Source of the DNA: Duganella dendranthematis
Lineage (GTDB): Bacteria; Pseudomonadota; Gammaproteobacteria; Burkholderiales; Burkholderiaceae_D
Length of the DNA stretch: 64,000 nt
Assembly (NCBI RefSeq): GCF_012849375.1
Contig: NZ_CP051684.1
Location: forward strand, 1,798,001 to 1,862,000
Direction: 5' to 3'
In this document: one piece after another, positions 18,867 to 27,443 of the stretch
Numbering within the stretch: the first letter of the stretch is position 1
How the letters are laid out: each line of letters begins with the position of its first letter
Notes under the pieces: model-generated
The model's database searches: none
What the model was told of the DNA's origin: nothing
What the model saw: the letters and a program-made list of their open reading frames with translations, nothing else
Program-made: the position numbers and the translations under genes

Positions 18867-21344
18867 TTAGAACGAGCGGCCCACGTTGATGCCGAAGGTG
18901 CGTGGCGGCAGGTACTGCGCTTGCCACGGACCATTGGCGTTCATGGCGCTGGTCTTGATCTTGCCGTCTTCGACGTTGCGGACGAAGGCGTCGAAGTACC
19001 ATTTCGCCTGGGCGTCGTAACGCAGGCCGATGTCGGTACGGTTGTAGGCTTTCTGACGATCCGGATCACCCAGGTTGAACACGCTCAGCCAGCTGGCGGT
19101 TTCGTAGTGGGTGCTGATGCGCGGAATCAGCGTGCCGTCGGCCAGTTCGAAGCTGTGCTGGTATTGCAGCTGCATGGCGAACTTCGGCGCGTGCGGCATG
19201 TCGTTGCCGGTCACGTCCAAGCAGGTGCTGATGTCAGGGATCGAGCACTTCGGCAGCACGTAATCGTTGCTGCCGCCGATCAGTTTCTTCAGCTTGGCAT
19301 GGGTGTAGGCGGCGGTGAACTGCACGCGGTCCACCGGCGTGATCTTGGCGGCGATCTCGGTTTCCAGGCCCCAGACATTGGCGCCTTCGGCGTTGTTGGT
19401 GGCCAGGCCGCGGGTGCCGTCAGGATTGGTGACCGGCGCGCTGAACTGGAAGCCCTTGAATTTCTCGTAGTAGGCCGAATTGTTCATCCGCACTTTGCCG
19501 CCCAGGAAGGTCGACTTGGAACCGACTTCGTAGTTGGTCAGCGTTTCCGAACCGTAGGGACGGCCGCCATCCTGCAGACCGCCCGACTTGTAGCCGGTCG
19601 AGACCGACGCGAACACCATATTGTTCTTGTCGATGTCATAGCTGATACGGCCCAGGCCGGTCAGCTTGTGGTCCTTGTACACGCCGTCGTTGCGCTGGTA
19701 GGTGGTGAAGCCGGACGATGGCGACAGCGGATCGGATGACGGGCTGATCGGCACCAGCGGCGAATCGTAGTCCGAGAAGTTATTGTTGGTGCCGCCGATG
19801 TTCTTGCGCTTGTCCGAGGTGTAGCGGAAGCCGCCGGTCAGGTGCCAGGCGTCGGCGATGTTCCAGGTGGCCTGGCCGAAGGCGGCGGTCGAATCGACCG
19901 TTTCCTTCGGCTGCACGAAGGAACCCTGCCAGCTGATGGTGCCCTGCTCGGTGCCGTTCATGATCGGGATGTCGAAGCGGATGCTGTTGTCTTCGTTGGC
20001 GTAGTACAGGCCCAGCAGCCAATCGACTTCACGCTTGCCGGTCGACATGAATTCCAGCTCGTGGCTGTAGTTCTTGTACTTGGAACCGACGGTGTTGTTG
20101 GCCTGGTAGCCGGCGCTGGCGCTGCTCGTGGCGGTGGTGAAGCTGGTGGCCGGATTGGCGCCGCCGTCCTGGTCGAAGGTCGACGAACCGTTGAAGCGCG
20201 AGTAGCCGGCGATGTAGGCCATTGCGATGTCGGGGTTGATCTGCCAGTCGACGCGGCTGCGCACCGAGTTCGACTCGCGGTCCACGCTCGGCGCGGTGTC
20301 CACCAGCGCCGACCAGAAGTCCTGGCCCGGGCGCTGCTGTTGCAGCAGGTTGATGCTCGGGGTGCCGCGGTCAACGTAGTGCTCGTACGAGATGTTCCAC
20401 TTCAGGTCGGCAGACGGCTGCCACAGGAAGCTCAGGCGCGCCGCGCTCTGGTCCTGGGCGCTGTACTTCTTGCCCATGCGAACGTAGTTGTTCGGGTTGA
20501 TCGGCTGGAAGGCGATCGGATTGGTCGGGTGCGCGGTGTTCCACGCGGCGATCACCGGTGCGGCGGCAGCCTGCTGCGACGCCAGCGACGGGATGTTCGG
20601 CGCCTGGTAGTCGACATAGCCGTCGTGCTGCTCATGCACCACCGACACGCGCATCGCCATGGTGCTGTTGATCGGGATGTTCAGCGCGCCGCGCGCGCCG
20701 ATACGGGCGTAGTTGCCGTAGCCCAGTTCGAAGTTGCCGGCATTGCTGCCGATTTCCGGTTTGACGGTCTGCATGTTGACCGCGCCGACGGTGGAGTTAC
20801 GGCCCCACAGCGTGCCTTGCGGGCCGCGCAGCACTTCGATCGCGTCCAGGTCGAACAGCAGCGCGGTGGCGCCTTCCGGACGCGGCGAGTAGACGCCGTC
20901 AACGAACGAGGCCACTTCCGGGTCGGCGTATTCGGTCTTGGCCGAATCGTTGCCGATGCCGCGCATGGTCATGGTGATCACGCCGTGGTCGCCCTGGCCG
21001 GTGGCCGAGAAGCCCGGCACCAGGTTGACCACGTCCTGAATGGTCTGGACGTGGTTGTCGTCCAGCGCAGCCGCGTTGAGCGCGGTCACCGCCACCGGGG
21101 TCTTTTGCAGCGAGGTCGTGCGTTTGGTAGCGGTAACGTAGACTTCCGTAATTTTGCCGCTATCGGCTGGTGCGGCCTGAGGTGCAGATTGTTCAGCGGC
21201 GGGTGCGGCCTGGCCGGCCTGCGCATCGGCGGCGGCTGGAGCGGCATCGGCGGCATAAACGTGGGCGTTGGTCATCAGGGCGAAGATGGCCAAGGAAATA
21301 GGGGTGAGCAAACGCTTCCCGGATTGCGGTACGTGCAGGTTCAT
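18867..21344 (-). CDS. TonB-dependent receptor
   Basis: This 825-residue outer-membrane receptor starts at MNLHVPQSGKRLL after a good AGGAG. A signal peptide precedes an alanine/proline-rich linker, then a TonB box region (ITEVYVTATKR), a plug domain (LQKTPVAVTALNAAAL, IEVLRGPQGTLWGRNSTVGAVN) and a 22-strand barrel ending GINVGRSF. It resembles the iron-complex OMR type of Xanthomonas/Caulobacter receptors that import oligosaccharides or other large nutrients. It is divergent from a flavin halogenase gene. Four LacI-type sites in the shared upstream region suggest sugar control. Confidence 0.94.
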   Translation of the reverse strand: MNLHVPQSGKRLLTPISLAIFALMTNAHVYAADAAPAAADAQAGQAAPAAEQSAPQAAPADSGKITEVYVTATKRTTSLQKTPVAVTALNAAALDDNHVQTIQDVVNLVPGFSATGQGDHGVITMTMRGIGNDSAKTEYADPEVASFVDGVYSPRPEGATALLFDLDAIEVLRGPQGTLWGRNSTVGAVNMQTVKPEIGSNAGNFELGYGNYARIGARGALNIPINSTMAMRVSVVHEQHDGYVDYQAPNIPSLASQQAAAAPVIAAWNTAHPTNPIAFQPINPNNYVRMGKKYSAQDQSAARLSFLWQPSADLKWNISYEHYVDRGTPSINLLQQQRPGQDFWSALVDTAPSVDRESNSVRSRVDWQINPDIAMAYIAGYSRFNGSSTFDQDGGANPATSFTTATSSASAGYQANNTVGSKYKNYSHELEFMSTGKREVDWLLGLYYANEDNSIRFDIPIMNGTEQGTISWQGSFVQPKETVDSTAAFGQATWNIADAWHLTGGFRYTSDKRKNIGGTNNNFSDYDSPLVPISPSSDPLSPSSGFTTYQRNDGVYKDHKLTGLGRISYDIDKNNMVFASVSTGYKSGGLQDGGRPYGSETLTNYEVGSKSTFLGGKVRMNNSAYYEKFKGFQFSAPVTNPDGTRGLATNNAEGANVWGLETEIAAKITPVDRVQFTAAYTHAKLKKLIGGSNDYVLPKCSIPDISTCLDVTGNDMPHAPKFAMQLQYQHSFELADGTLIPRISTHYETASWLSVFNLGDPDRQKAYNRTDIGLRYDAQAKWYFDAFVRNVEDGKIKTSAMNANGPWQAQYLPPRTFGINVGRSF

Positions 21345-21396
21345 AAGTCTCCTTTTGCGGTGCGAGCGCCGGGCGGCGGTGCTACCATTTATCGTG

Positions 21397-21471
21397 GAAA
21401 ACGATTTCAAGCGGCTTGAAAACGTTTTCTGTCGAACTGAAATCGTTTTCTTAATTTTTGAAATCGATTTC
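21397..21471. promoter_or_regulatory. Array of four LacI-type operators at 21-bp spacing
   Basis: Four 12-mers of the form GAAA[AT]CG[AT]TTTC begin at 21397 (GAAAACGATTTC), 21418 (GAAAACGTTTTC), 21439 (GAAATCGTTTTC) and 21460 (GAAATCGATTTC). Starts are exactly 21 bp apart, two helical turns, so bound repressor dimers would sit on one face of the DNA. The second and fourth are perfect palindromes. The array is between the divergent receptor and halogenase genes and could control both. Confidence 0.82.
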
Positions 21472-21577
21472 ATGGTACATAATCCTGTTTGGACATGTCA
21501 ATTTAAAAATTGTAGCAACGTTGTATCCCCTTGCTTTTGATAGGGTTACTTTGCTGCACTACGGAGACAAACGTGCT

Positions 21578-23152
21578 ATGAAAACGTTACCAAAAGATGG
21601 CATCAAACAAGTGTTGATCGTCGGCGGCGGGACTGCCGGCTGGCTGACGGCGTGCTTTTTAGCCAAGCAACTGGGCACCGGCGCGGACGCCGGCAGCGTG
21701 CGCATTACGCTGGTGGAGTCCAGGGAAATCGGCATCATCGGCGTCGGCGAAGGCACTTTCCCGTCGATTCGCGGCACGCTAGCCACCATCGGCATCGATG
21801 AAGCCCGCTTCATCCGCGAGTGCAACGGCACGTTCAAACAGGGCATCCGCTTCAACCACTGGGTGCGCGAACCGGGTGCGGCCGGCGCCGACCACTATTT
21901 CCACCCCTTCAGCCTGCCGAGCCAGCGCCCCGGCGGTCCGGAACTGCTGCCGTACTGGCTGCAGGGCGCAGCAGGCCCCGGCGTGGCGTTCGCCGCTGCG
22001 GCCACCATGCAAAAGCGCGTGGCCGATGCGTCGCGCGCACCCAAGCGTCCGGCCGATCCCGACTTCAACGGCCCGCTGAATTATGCCTATCACTTCGACG
22101 CCGGCAAATTCGCCGCCCTTCTGTGCACCCATGCGCAGTCGCTGGGTGTACAACATGTGCAGGCCACGGTGGAACGGGTGGGGCTGGACGCCGATGGCGC
22201 CATCGGCGCGATCCACACCAAGGAAGCCGGCGTGCTGACGGCCGACCTGTACATCGACTGCACCGGCTTCCGCGCGGCGCTGATCGGCGAGGCGCTGGGT
22301 ACCAGCTTCCGCAACATTAACGACGTGCTGTTTGTCGACCGCGCGCTGGCGATGCAAGTGCCGTACGAGCGTCCGGATGCGCCGATTCCGTCCTACACCA
22401 TCGCCACCGCGCACGAAGCGGGATGGACCTGGGACATCGGCCTGCACCAGCGGCGCGGCATCGGCTATGTGTATTCCAGCCGCCATACCGATGACAGCCG
22501 CGCCGAAGAAGTCCTGCGCGGCTATATCGGCAAGGCCGCCGACGGCCTGAATCCGCGCCAGCTCAAGCTGAACGTCGGCTACCGCGAACAGCACTGGGTG
22601 AAGAACTGCGTGGCGGTCGGTTTGTCGGGCGGCTTCCTGGAGCCGCTGGAATCGTCCGGCATCGGCCTGATTGAAACGGCTGCTTATCTGGTCAGCTACC
22701 TGTTCCCGCATGACGGCGACTTTGAACCGGTGGCCAAGGTGTACAACGAGATGATGAAGGCGCGCTACGAGCGCATCGTCGATTTCGTCAAGCTGCACTA
22801 CTGCCTCACGCAGCGCAAGGACAACGCTTTCTGGACCGATAACGCCGATGCGGCCAGCATTCCGGATTCATTGCGGGACAAGCTGGCCATGTGGCGCAAG
22901 CGCGCGCCGCACCGCATGGACTTCGTGGTGGACTACGAGATGTATCCGCCATCGAGCTGGCAGTATGTGTTGTATGGGATGGAGTATCCGACCGACTTGT
23001 ACGCCAACGCCAAAACACTGCCGCGCATGGAGGAAGCCCGCAAGGAGTTCGCCATGATCGAGCAGGTGTCACACCGCGCGCTGGCCGACCTGCCCGACCA
23101 CCGCGCCATGGTGGAACACCTGCTGCAACGCGGCGAACGAAAAATTGCCTGA
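21578..23152 (+). CDS. Flavin-dependent tryptophan halogenase family protein
   Basis: The 524-residue protein starts at MKTLPKDG. It has the FAD-binding GGGTAGW near residues 16-22 and the catalytic lysine (Lys87) in CNGTFKQGIRF, aligned with Lys79 of RebH/PrnA. The halogenase signature WxWxIP appears as WTWDIG near residue 283, with Pro replaced by Gly. The active-site Glu-Ser pair is in LEPLESSGIGLIE. Relatives beside TonB receptors have poorly known substrates. It is divergent from the receptor and shares the operator array, so a role linked to the imported substrate is inferred. Confidence 0.92.
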   Translation: MKTLPKDGIKQVLIVGGGTAGWLTACFLAKQLGTGADAGSVRITLVESREIGIIGVGEGTFPSIRGTLATIGIDEARFIRECNGTFKQGIRFNHWVREPGAAGADHYFHPFSLPSQRPGGPELLPYWLQGAAGPGVAFAAAATMQKRVADASRAPKRPADPDFNGPLNYAYHFDAGKFAALLCTHAQSLGVQHVQATVERVGLDADGAIGAIHTKEAGVLTADLYIDCTGFRAALIGEALGTSFRNINDVLFVDRALAMQVPYERPDAPIPSYTIATAHEAGWTWDIGLHQRRGIGYVYSSRHTDDSRAEEVLRGYIGKAADGLNPRQLKLNVGYREQHWVKNCVAVGLSGGFLEPLESSGIGLIETAAYLVSYLFPHDGDFEPVAKVYNEMMKARYERIVDFVKLHYCLTQRKDNAFWTDNADAASIPDSLRDKLAMWRKRAPHRMDFVVDYEMYPPSSWQYVLYGMEYPTDLYANAKTLPRMEEARKEFAMIEQVSHRALADLPDHRAMVEHLLQRGERKIA

Positions 23153-23157
23153 GAACG

Positions 23158-23218
23158 GTCATTCCCGCGCAGGCGGGAATCCATGCTGACTATGGGTTCC
23201 CGCCTCCGCAGGAATGAC
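23158..23218. repeat. Intergenic palindromic repeat (GTCATTCC...GGAATGAC)
   Basis: A 61-bp element bounded by GTCATTCC and GGAATGAC has a second inner pair of arms (GGCGGGAA and TTCCCGCC). This is the common dispersed REP-like unit of many betaproteobacteria. It lies between two convergent genes and can fold in either transcript, so it may also end transcription. Confidence 0.82.
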
Positions 23219-23226
23219 AACGACGG

Positions 23227-24369
23227 TCAGGCTTTGCGGGCAGCGCCCAATCGGGCGCTGGCGGCGATCAGCAGCATGAAGCAACCCAGCCCGCCAAAGG
23301 CCAGGTTTAAACTCGACACGTGCGCGACGAAGCCGATCATCGCCGGCCCGGCCAGAATGCCGGCGTAACCTAGCGTGGTGACGGCGGCAATCGCCAGGCT
23401 GGCCGGCATCGAGGTCTGGTTGCCGGCCGCCGTGAACAGAATCGGCACCACGTTCGACGCCCCCAGTCCAATCAGCACAAAGCCCACCAGCGCCAGCGGC
23501 GCGGACGACGCCAGCACCGACAGGAAGAACCCAGCCGCGCCGCACAAGCCGCCCAGCAGCAGCACACGCTTGCCGCCCAAGGCGCGCACCACGCGGTCGC
23601 CGGTGAGACGGCCAACCGTCATGGCGATCGCGAACGCCGCGTAACCGAGGCCGCCACGGCTGGCGTCCAGCCCCTGCTCCACCGTCAGCAGCAGCGCGCT
23701 CCAGTCGAGAATCGCGCCCTCGGCCAGGAACGACAGGAAGCACAGCGCGCCGATCAAAATCACCGCGCCATGCGGCACCACGAACAGCGGCCCGTCGCGC
23801 TCCGCCGCATCCGGCTCGCGCAGCAGATGCGGCGCGCACAAAATCAACGACAAGGCCACAAGCGCCGCAACCACGGCAGTCGAGGCGGTCGGCGTCATGC
23901 CGGCCCACAGCATCAGCGCCATCAAACCGGCGCCGATGAAGCCGCCGACGCTGAACAGGCCATGGAAGCCGGACATCAGCGAACCGCCGCTTTCGCGCTC
24001 GACGATCACCGCCTGCACATTCATCGCCACATCCAGTGTGCCGATTGATGCGCCGACCGCAAACAGCGTGGCGCCCAACAGCAGCGGCGTCGGCGCGTAG
24101 GCCAGGCCGGGCACGAACAAACAGGTAAAGGCGCCGGAGATCAGCACCACCAGCCGGCAGCCGTAGCGCGACGTCAGGATGCCGGTCACCGGCATCGCCA
24201 CCAGCGAACCGGCGCCGAGGCACAACAACAGCAGGCCCAGTTCCGCCTCGCCCAGCGCCAGCCGCGTTTTGGCGAACGGCACCAGCGGCGCCCAGGCCGA
24301 CATGGCCAGGCCGGCGGCCAGAAATGCGAGACGGGTAGATAAACGCTGTTGCGGTCCGACGTGGTTCAT
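23227..24369 (-). CDS. Major facilitator superfamily transporter
   Basis: The 380-residue protein has about twelve hydrophobic segments, beginning LAFLAAGLAMSAWAPLVPFAKTRLALGEAELGLLLL and including GSLVAMPVTGIL and FHGLFSVGGFIGAGLM. The latter pattern matches the FucP/YbjJ-like branch of MFS (inner membrane transporter YbjJ). The substrate is unknown; the branch includes sugar and drug carriers. It is convergent with the halogenase gene across the REP-like repeat, and may belong functionally to the receptor-halogenase group, though no operator is seen at its start. Confidence 0.86.
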   Translation of the reverse strand: MNHVGPQQRLSTRLAFLAAGLAMSAWAPLVPFAKTRLALGEAELGLLLLCLGAGSLVAMPVTGILTSRYGCRLVVLISGAFTCLFVPGLAYAPTPLLLGATLFAVGASIGTLDVAMNVQAVIVERESGGSLMSGFHGLFSVGGFIGAGLMALMLWAGMTPTASTAVVAALVALSLILCAPHLLREPDAAERDGPLFVVPHGAVILIGALCFLSFLAEGAILDWSALLLTVEQGLDASRGGLGYAAFAIAMTVGRLTGDRVVRALGGKRVLLLGGLCGAAGFFLSVLASSAPLALVGFVLIGLGASNVVPILFTAAGNQTSMPASLAIAAVTTLGYAGILAGPAMIGFVAHVSSLNLAFGGLGCFMLLIAASARLGAARKA

Positions 24370-24499
24370 GCGCGATGGCCTCCAGGGATGTGGCCGCCAG
24401 TATAGTCAATCTGCACCAAGGTGGCGCATATGTTGGAGCACGAACATACCAACGGCCCGGCACAGCGCATGATCACTTCACCAACAATAAGGAGTAATC

Positions 24500-25420
24500 A
24501 TGCAAACACAACCTCTCAATGCAGGGCCAGGCCTGGCGGTGGGCGCCGTGCCGGCCGTCGACGGCAACGCTTCCGGCGTTTCCTGGGGCGCCATTTTGGC
24601 CGGCGCAGCCGCTGCAGCCGCGCTGTCCTTCATCCTGCTGATTCTCGGCATGGGCCTCGGCCTGTCGTCGGTGTCGCCGTACCAGTACAACGACAAACCG
24701 CTGGGCACCGCCAGCGTGGTGTGGATCGCCTTCATGCAGCTGGCTGCCTCCGGCATCGGCGGCTACATGGCCGGCCGTCTGCGCGTGAAATGGGCCAGCA
24801 TCCACACCGATGAAGTCTACTTCCGCGACACCGCCCACGGCCTGCTGGCATGGGCTGTTGCTACCCTGGTGACCGTGGCCGTGCTGGCCGGCGGCGCGCG
24901 CGCAGCCCTGAGCGGCGCGATCGACACCGGTGCTGCCGTCGCCACCGCTGCCGCTCCGGTCGCTGCCGCAGCTGGCGCAACTGCCGGCGCCAATGCTGGT
25001 GCGGGCCGTAGCAACACCTACTTCGCCGACATGATCCTGCGTTCGCCCAACGGCGATGTGGCGACCGACGCACAGCGTTCGGAAATCAACCGCATCCTGC
25101 TGACCGACCTGGCTGCCGGCAAAATCAGCGGTGAAGACCGCGTCTACCTCGCCCAGCTGGTTGCCAAGCGCACCGGCATGACGCAAGCGGAAGCGGAACA
25201 GCGCATCGACCTGATCTACGCTCAGGCCACCCAAGCCGCCGCCGACGCCAAAGCCAAGGCCATGGCTGCCGCCGAAGAAGCGCGTAAAGCCGCTGCCCAC
25301 TCGGCACTGTGGATGTTCGTGGCCCTGCTGCTGGGTGCCTTCATCGCCGCCATCTCCGCCATTGCCGGCGGCCGTAACCGCGACCACGCTCGCGTGCTGA
25401 TCACCCAGCGCACCATCTAA
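24500..25420 (+). CDS. Conserved membrane protein of unknown function
   Basis: The 306-residue protein has two N-terminal helices (ILAGAAAAAALSFILLILGMGLGLSS and VVWIAFMQLAASGIGGYMAGRL), a third with alanine-rich flank, a soluble stretch that includes an alanine-rich helix (TQAAADAKAKAMAAAEEARKAAA written in parts), and a final helix (LWMFVALLLGAFIAAISAIAGG). AAGGAG precedes the ATG. Similar proteins in the family are annotated only as hypothetical or as stress-related membrane proteins. A 24-residue hydrophobic peptide gene follows 15 bp later, as a likely partner. Function unknown. Confidence 0.8.
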   Translation: MQTQPLNAGPGLAVGAVPAVDGNASGVSWGAILAGAAAAAALSFILLILGMGLGLSSVSPYQYNDKPLGTASVVWIAFMQLAASGIGGYMAGRLRVKWASIHTDEVYFRDTAHGLLAWAVATLVTVAVLAGGARAALSGAIDTGAAVATAAAPVAAAAGATAGANAGAGRSNTYFADMILRSPNGDVATDAQRSEINRILLTDLAAGKISGEDRVYLAQLVAKRTGMTQAEAEQRIDLIYAQATQAAADAKAKAMAAAEEARKAAAHSALWMFVALLLGAFIAAISAIAGGRNRDHARVLITQRTI

Positions 25421-25435
25421 AACAAGGAGAACACC

Positions 25436-25510
25436 ATGCGTTCGATCTTACTGCTGTTACTTGGCATCCCCCTGCCGATCGTCATCCTGATCGCACTGTT
25501 CGTGCGTTAA
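25436..25510 (+). CDS. 24-residue membrane microprotein
   Basis: A tiny frame beginning MRSILLLLLGIPLPIVI, with AAGGAG 8 bp upstream, encodes one hydrophobic helix with a positively charged residue at each end (Arg2, Arg24). It sits 15 bp after the larger membrane protein gene and overlaps the end of the convergent hydrolase gene by 4 bp. The ribosome site and the clean hydrophobic pattern support translation. Function unknown; it may be a subunit or regulator of the preceding protein. Confidence 0.7.
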   Translation: MRSILLLLLGIPLPIVILIALFVR

Positions 25511-26490
25511 AGACGACCCACCTCGATCACCGCGTTGGCAAATGCTTCGGGCGCTTCCTGTGGCAGGTTGTGCCCGATGCCACCGGTGATCAGTTCGTGT
25601 TTGTACTTGCCGGTGAAGCGCTTCGCGTAGCTTGCCGGTTCTGGATGCGGCGCGCCATTGGCGTCGCCTTCCAGCGTGATGGTCGGCACCGAGATGCTCG
25701 GCAATGCCGCCAGTTTCGCTTCCAGCCCCGCGTACTTCACCTCCCCCGGCTCCAGGCCGAGGCGCCAGCGGTAGTTATACACCGTCACCGCGGCGTGGTC
25801 GGGATTGTCCAGCGCCACGGCGCTGCGCTCGTAGGTCGCATCATCAAACTTCCATTCCGGCGACGCCAGCTTCCAGATCAATTTGGCGAAGTCGCGGTGG
25901 TTCTTCTCGTAGCCCACGCGGCCTCGTTCCGTCGCAAAGTAGAACTGATACCACCATTGCAGTTCCGTCGCCGGCGGCAATGGCTGCTTGCCGGCCTCCT
26001 GGCTGCCGATCAGGTAACCGCTGACCGATACCAGCCCCTTGACTCGCTCCGGCCACAGCGCCGCGACGATATCGGCGGTGCGCGCACCCCAGTCATAGCC
26101 GGCCAGCGTGGCCTTGTCGATCTTCAGCGCATCCATCAGCGCGACGACGTCGCTCGCCAGCGCCGCCGGCTCGCCGTTGCGGATCGCCTTGGCGTCGAGG
26201 AAGCGCGTGGTGCCGTAACCGCGCAGGTGCGGCACGATCACGCGATAGCCTTGTGCGGTCAGCTTCGGCACCACATCGACGTAGCTGTTGATATCGTAAG
26301 GCCAGCCGTGCAGCAGGATCACCACCGGTCCGTTGACCGGGCCTTGGTCAACATAGCCGACATCCAGTTCGCCGGCCTTGATCTGCTTGATGTCGGTAAA
26401 GCCGGCCGGGCTGGCGGCGTGGGCGCCGGCGAGGCCGAACAGCGTCGCGATGGCCAGCGCGCTGGCGGCGAATATTTTAGTGGTGTTCAT
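25507..26490 (-). CDS. Exported alpha/beta hydrolase, epoxide-hydrolase-like
   Basis: A signal peptide (FAASALAIATLFGLAGAHA) leads a 327-residue alpha/beta hydrolase. HGWP is the oxyanion motif, GYDWGARTA carries an Asp nucleophile as in epoxide hydrolases and haloalkane dehalogenases, and the final GIGHNLPQEAPEAFANAV carries the catalytic His. The Asp nucleophile rules out a simple serine esterase. The start codon overlaps the stop of the GFA-family gene in TAATG, so the two form an operon. Confidence 0.88.
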   Translation of the reverse strand: MNTTKIFAASALAIATLFGLAGAHAASPAGFTDIKQIKAGELDVGYVDQGPVNGPVVILLHGWPYDINSYVDVVPKLTAQGYRVIVPHLRGYGTTRFLDAKAIRNGEPAALASDVVALMDALKIDKATLAGYDWGARTADIVAALWPERVKGLVSVSGYLIGSQEAGKQPLPPATELQWWYQFYFATERGRVGYEKNHRDFAKLIWKLASPEWKFDDATYERSAVALDNPDHAAVTVYNYRWRLGLEPGEVKYAGLEAKLAALPSISVPTITLEGDANGAPHPEPASYAKRFTGKYKHELITGGIGHNLPQEAPEAFANAVIEVGRL

Positions 26491-26867
26491 TATGCGTCCT
26501 CCAGGGTAATGGTAGAAAGGCTGGCGCCGTCACTAAGGCCGGCGTCGAGCGAATAGGGATCAATGCCATCCAGGCAGCCGAGGTTCACGCGCCACTGCAG
26601 CGGGTCTTTGCGGGTCTGGTGGAACGGATAGATACCGCAATGCTTGCAGAAGTAGTGTTTGGCGACGTGAGTGTTGAACTGATACAGGGTCAGCGCATCC
26701 TCGCCCTGCACGATCGTCAACCCGGCCGCCGGGAACAGCGGCGACATCAGCGCGCCCTTGCGACGGCACAGACTACAGTTGCAGCGCGCGGCCGGCGTCA
26801 GCGCGGCGCGGACTTCAAATTGCACGGCGCCGCAGTGGCAGGAACCGTGATGCAGATCGTTCGACAT
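26490..26867 (-). CDS. GFA (glutathione-dependent formaldehyde-activating) family protein
   Basis: The 125-residue protein has the full set of zinc-binding cysteines of the GFA/CENP-V fold: SCHCGAVQFEV near the N-terminus, CNCSLCRRKG around residue 35 and FCKHCGIYPFH around residue 70. Founding members were proposed to speed glutathione-formaldehyde adduct formation, but most of the family has no proven reaction. It is the first gene of an overlapping pair with the epoxide-hydrolase-like gene, and starts 21 bp after the end of ohr. Confidence 0.9.
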   Translation of the reverse strand: MSNDLHHGSCHCGAVQFEVRAALTPAARCNCSLCRRKGALMSPLFPAAGLTIVQGEDALTLYQFNTHVAKHYFCKHCGIYPFHQTRKDPLQWRVNLGCLDGIDPYSLDAGLSDGASLSTITLEDA

Positions 26868-26887
26868 GATGCGCTCTCCCCTTCCGT

Positions 26888-27298
26888 TTACACCAGGTTG
26901 ATCTCGACGTCGATATTACCGCGCGAGAGCTTGGAGTACGGGCAGGCCTGATGGGCGCCGTCGACCACGGCGCGGGCGGTGGTGCTGTCCAGGCCGGGCA
27001 GGCTGACGTTCAGGCGGGCCGCCAGGAAGTAGCTGCTGTCGTCCTTGTTCAGGTCTACTTCCGTATCGACCGCCAGGTCGGCCGGCAGTTTCACGCCCAG
27101 CTTGCCGGCCACCAGGCCCATGGCGCCGATGAAGCAGGCCGACCAGCCGGCGGCAAACAGTTGCTCCGGATTGGTGCCCTGGCCGCTGCTGCCGGGCGAC
27201 GACAGTTGGATATCCAGACGGCCATCATTGCTGCGGGCGGCGCCTTCGCGGCCGCCGGTGGTGTGGGTTTTGCCGGTGTACAGAACTTGCTTGGTCAT
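26888..27298 (-). CDS. ohr: Organic hydroperoxide resistance protein (Ohr)
   Basis: Ohr is a thiol peroxidase that reduces organic and fatty-acid hydroperoxides using lipoylated partners. The 136-residue protein starts MTKQVLYTGKTHTTGG, with a ribosome site (AAGGAG) on the minus strand. The two catalytic cysteines are Cys55 (GWSACFIG) and Cys119 (HQACPYS). It is divergent from ohrR, and the intervening DNA holds clear inverted repeats, the classical self-contained peroxide switch. Confidence 0.95.
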   Translation of the reverse strand: MTKQVLYTGKTHTTGGREGAARSNDGRLDIQLSSPGSSGQGTNPEQLFAAGWSACFIGAMGLVAGKLGVKLPADLAVDTEVDLNKDDSSYFLAARLNVSLPGLDSTTARAVVDGAHQACPYSKLSRGNIDVEINLV

Positions 27299-27330
27299 GA
27301 TGAAACTCCTTAGTTGATTTATTTTGTATC

Positions 27331-27417
27331 GCATACGATAGAAGCGTATGCGTCGCATATTACTTGAAAGTTTTGGCGTGTCAAGCAATTCCGATTAAAT
27401 CGGATGCGATGTATAAT
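27331..27417. promoter_or_regulatory. Divergent ohr/ohrR promoter with MarR-type operators
   Basis: For ohr (minus) TTGACA (27379-27384) and TAATAT (27357-27362) are 16 bp apart. For ohrR (plus) a perfect TATAAT lies at 27412-27417. Inverted repeats are GCATACG/CGTATGC (27331-27351), ATGCG-T-CGCAT (27348-27358) and TCCGATT-A-AATCGGA (27390-27404), candidates for OhrR binding over both promoters. Confidence 0.78.
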
Positions 27418-27443
27418 CGAGGCATTGAACAAGGAGGCGCACC

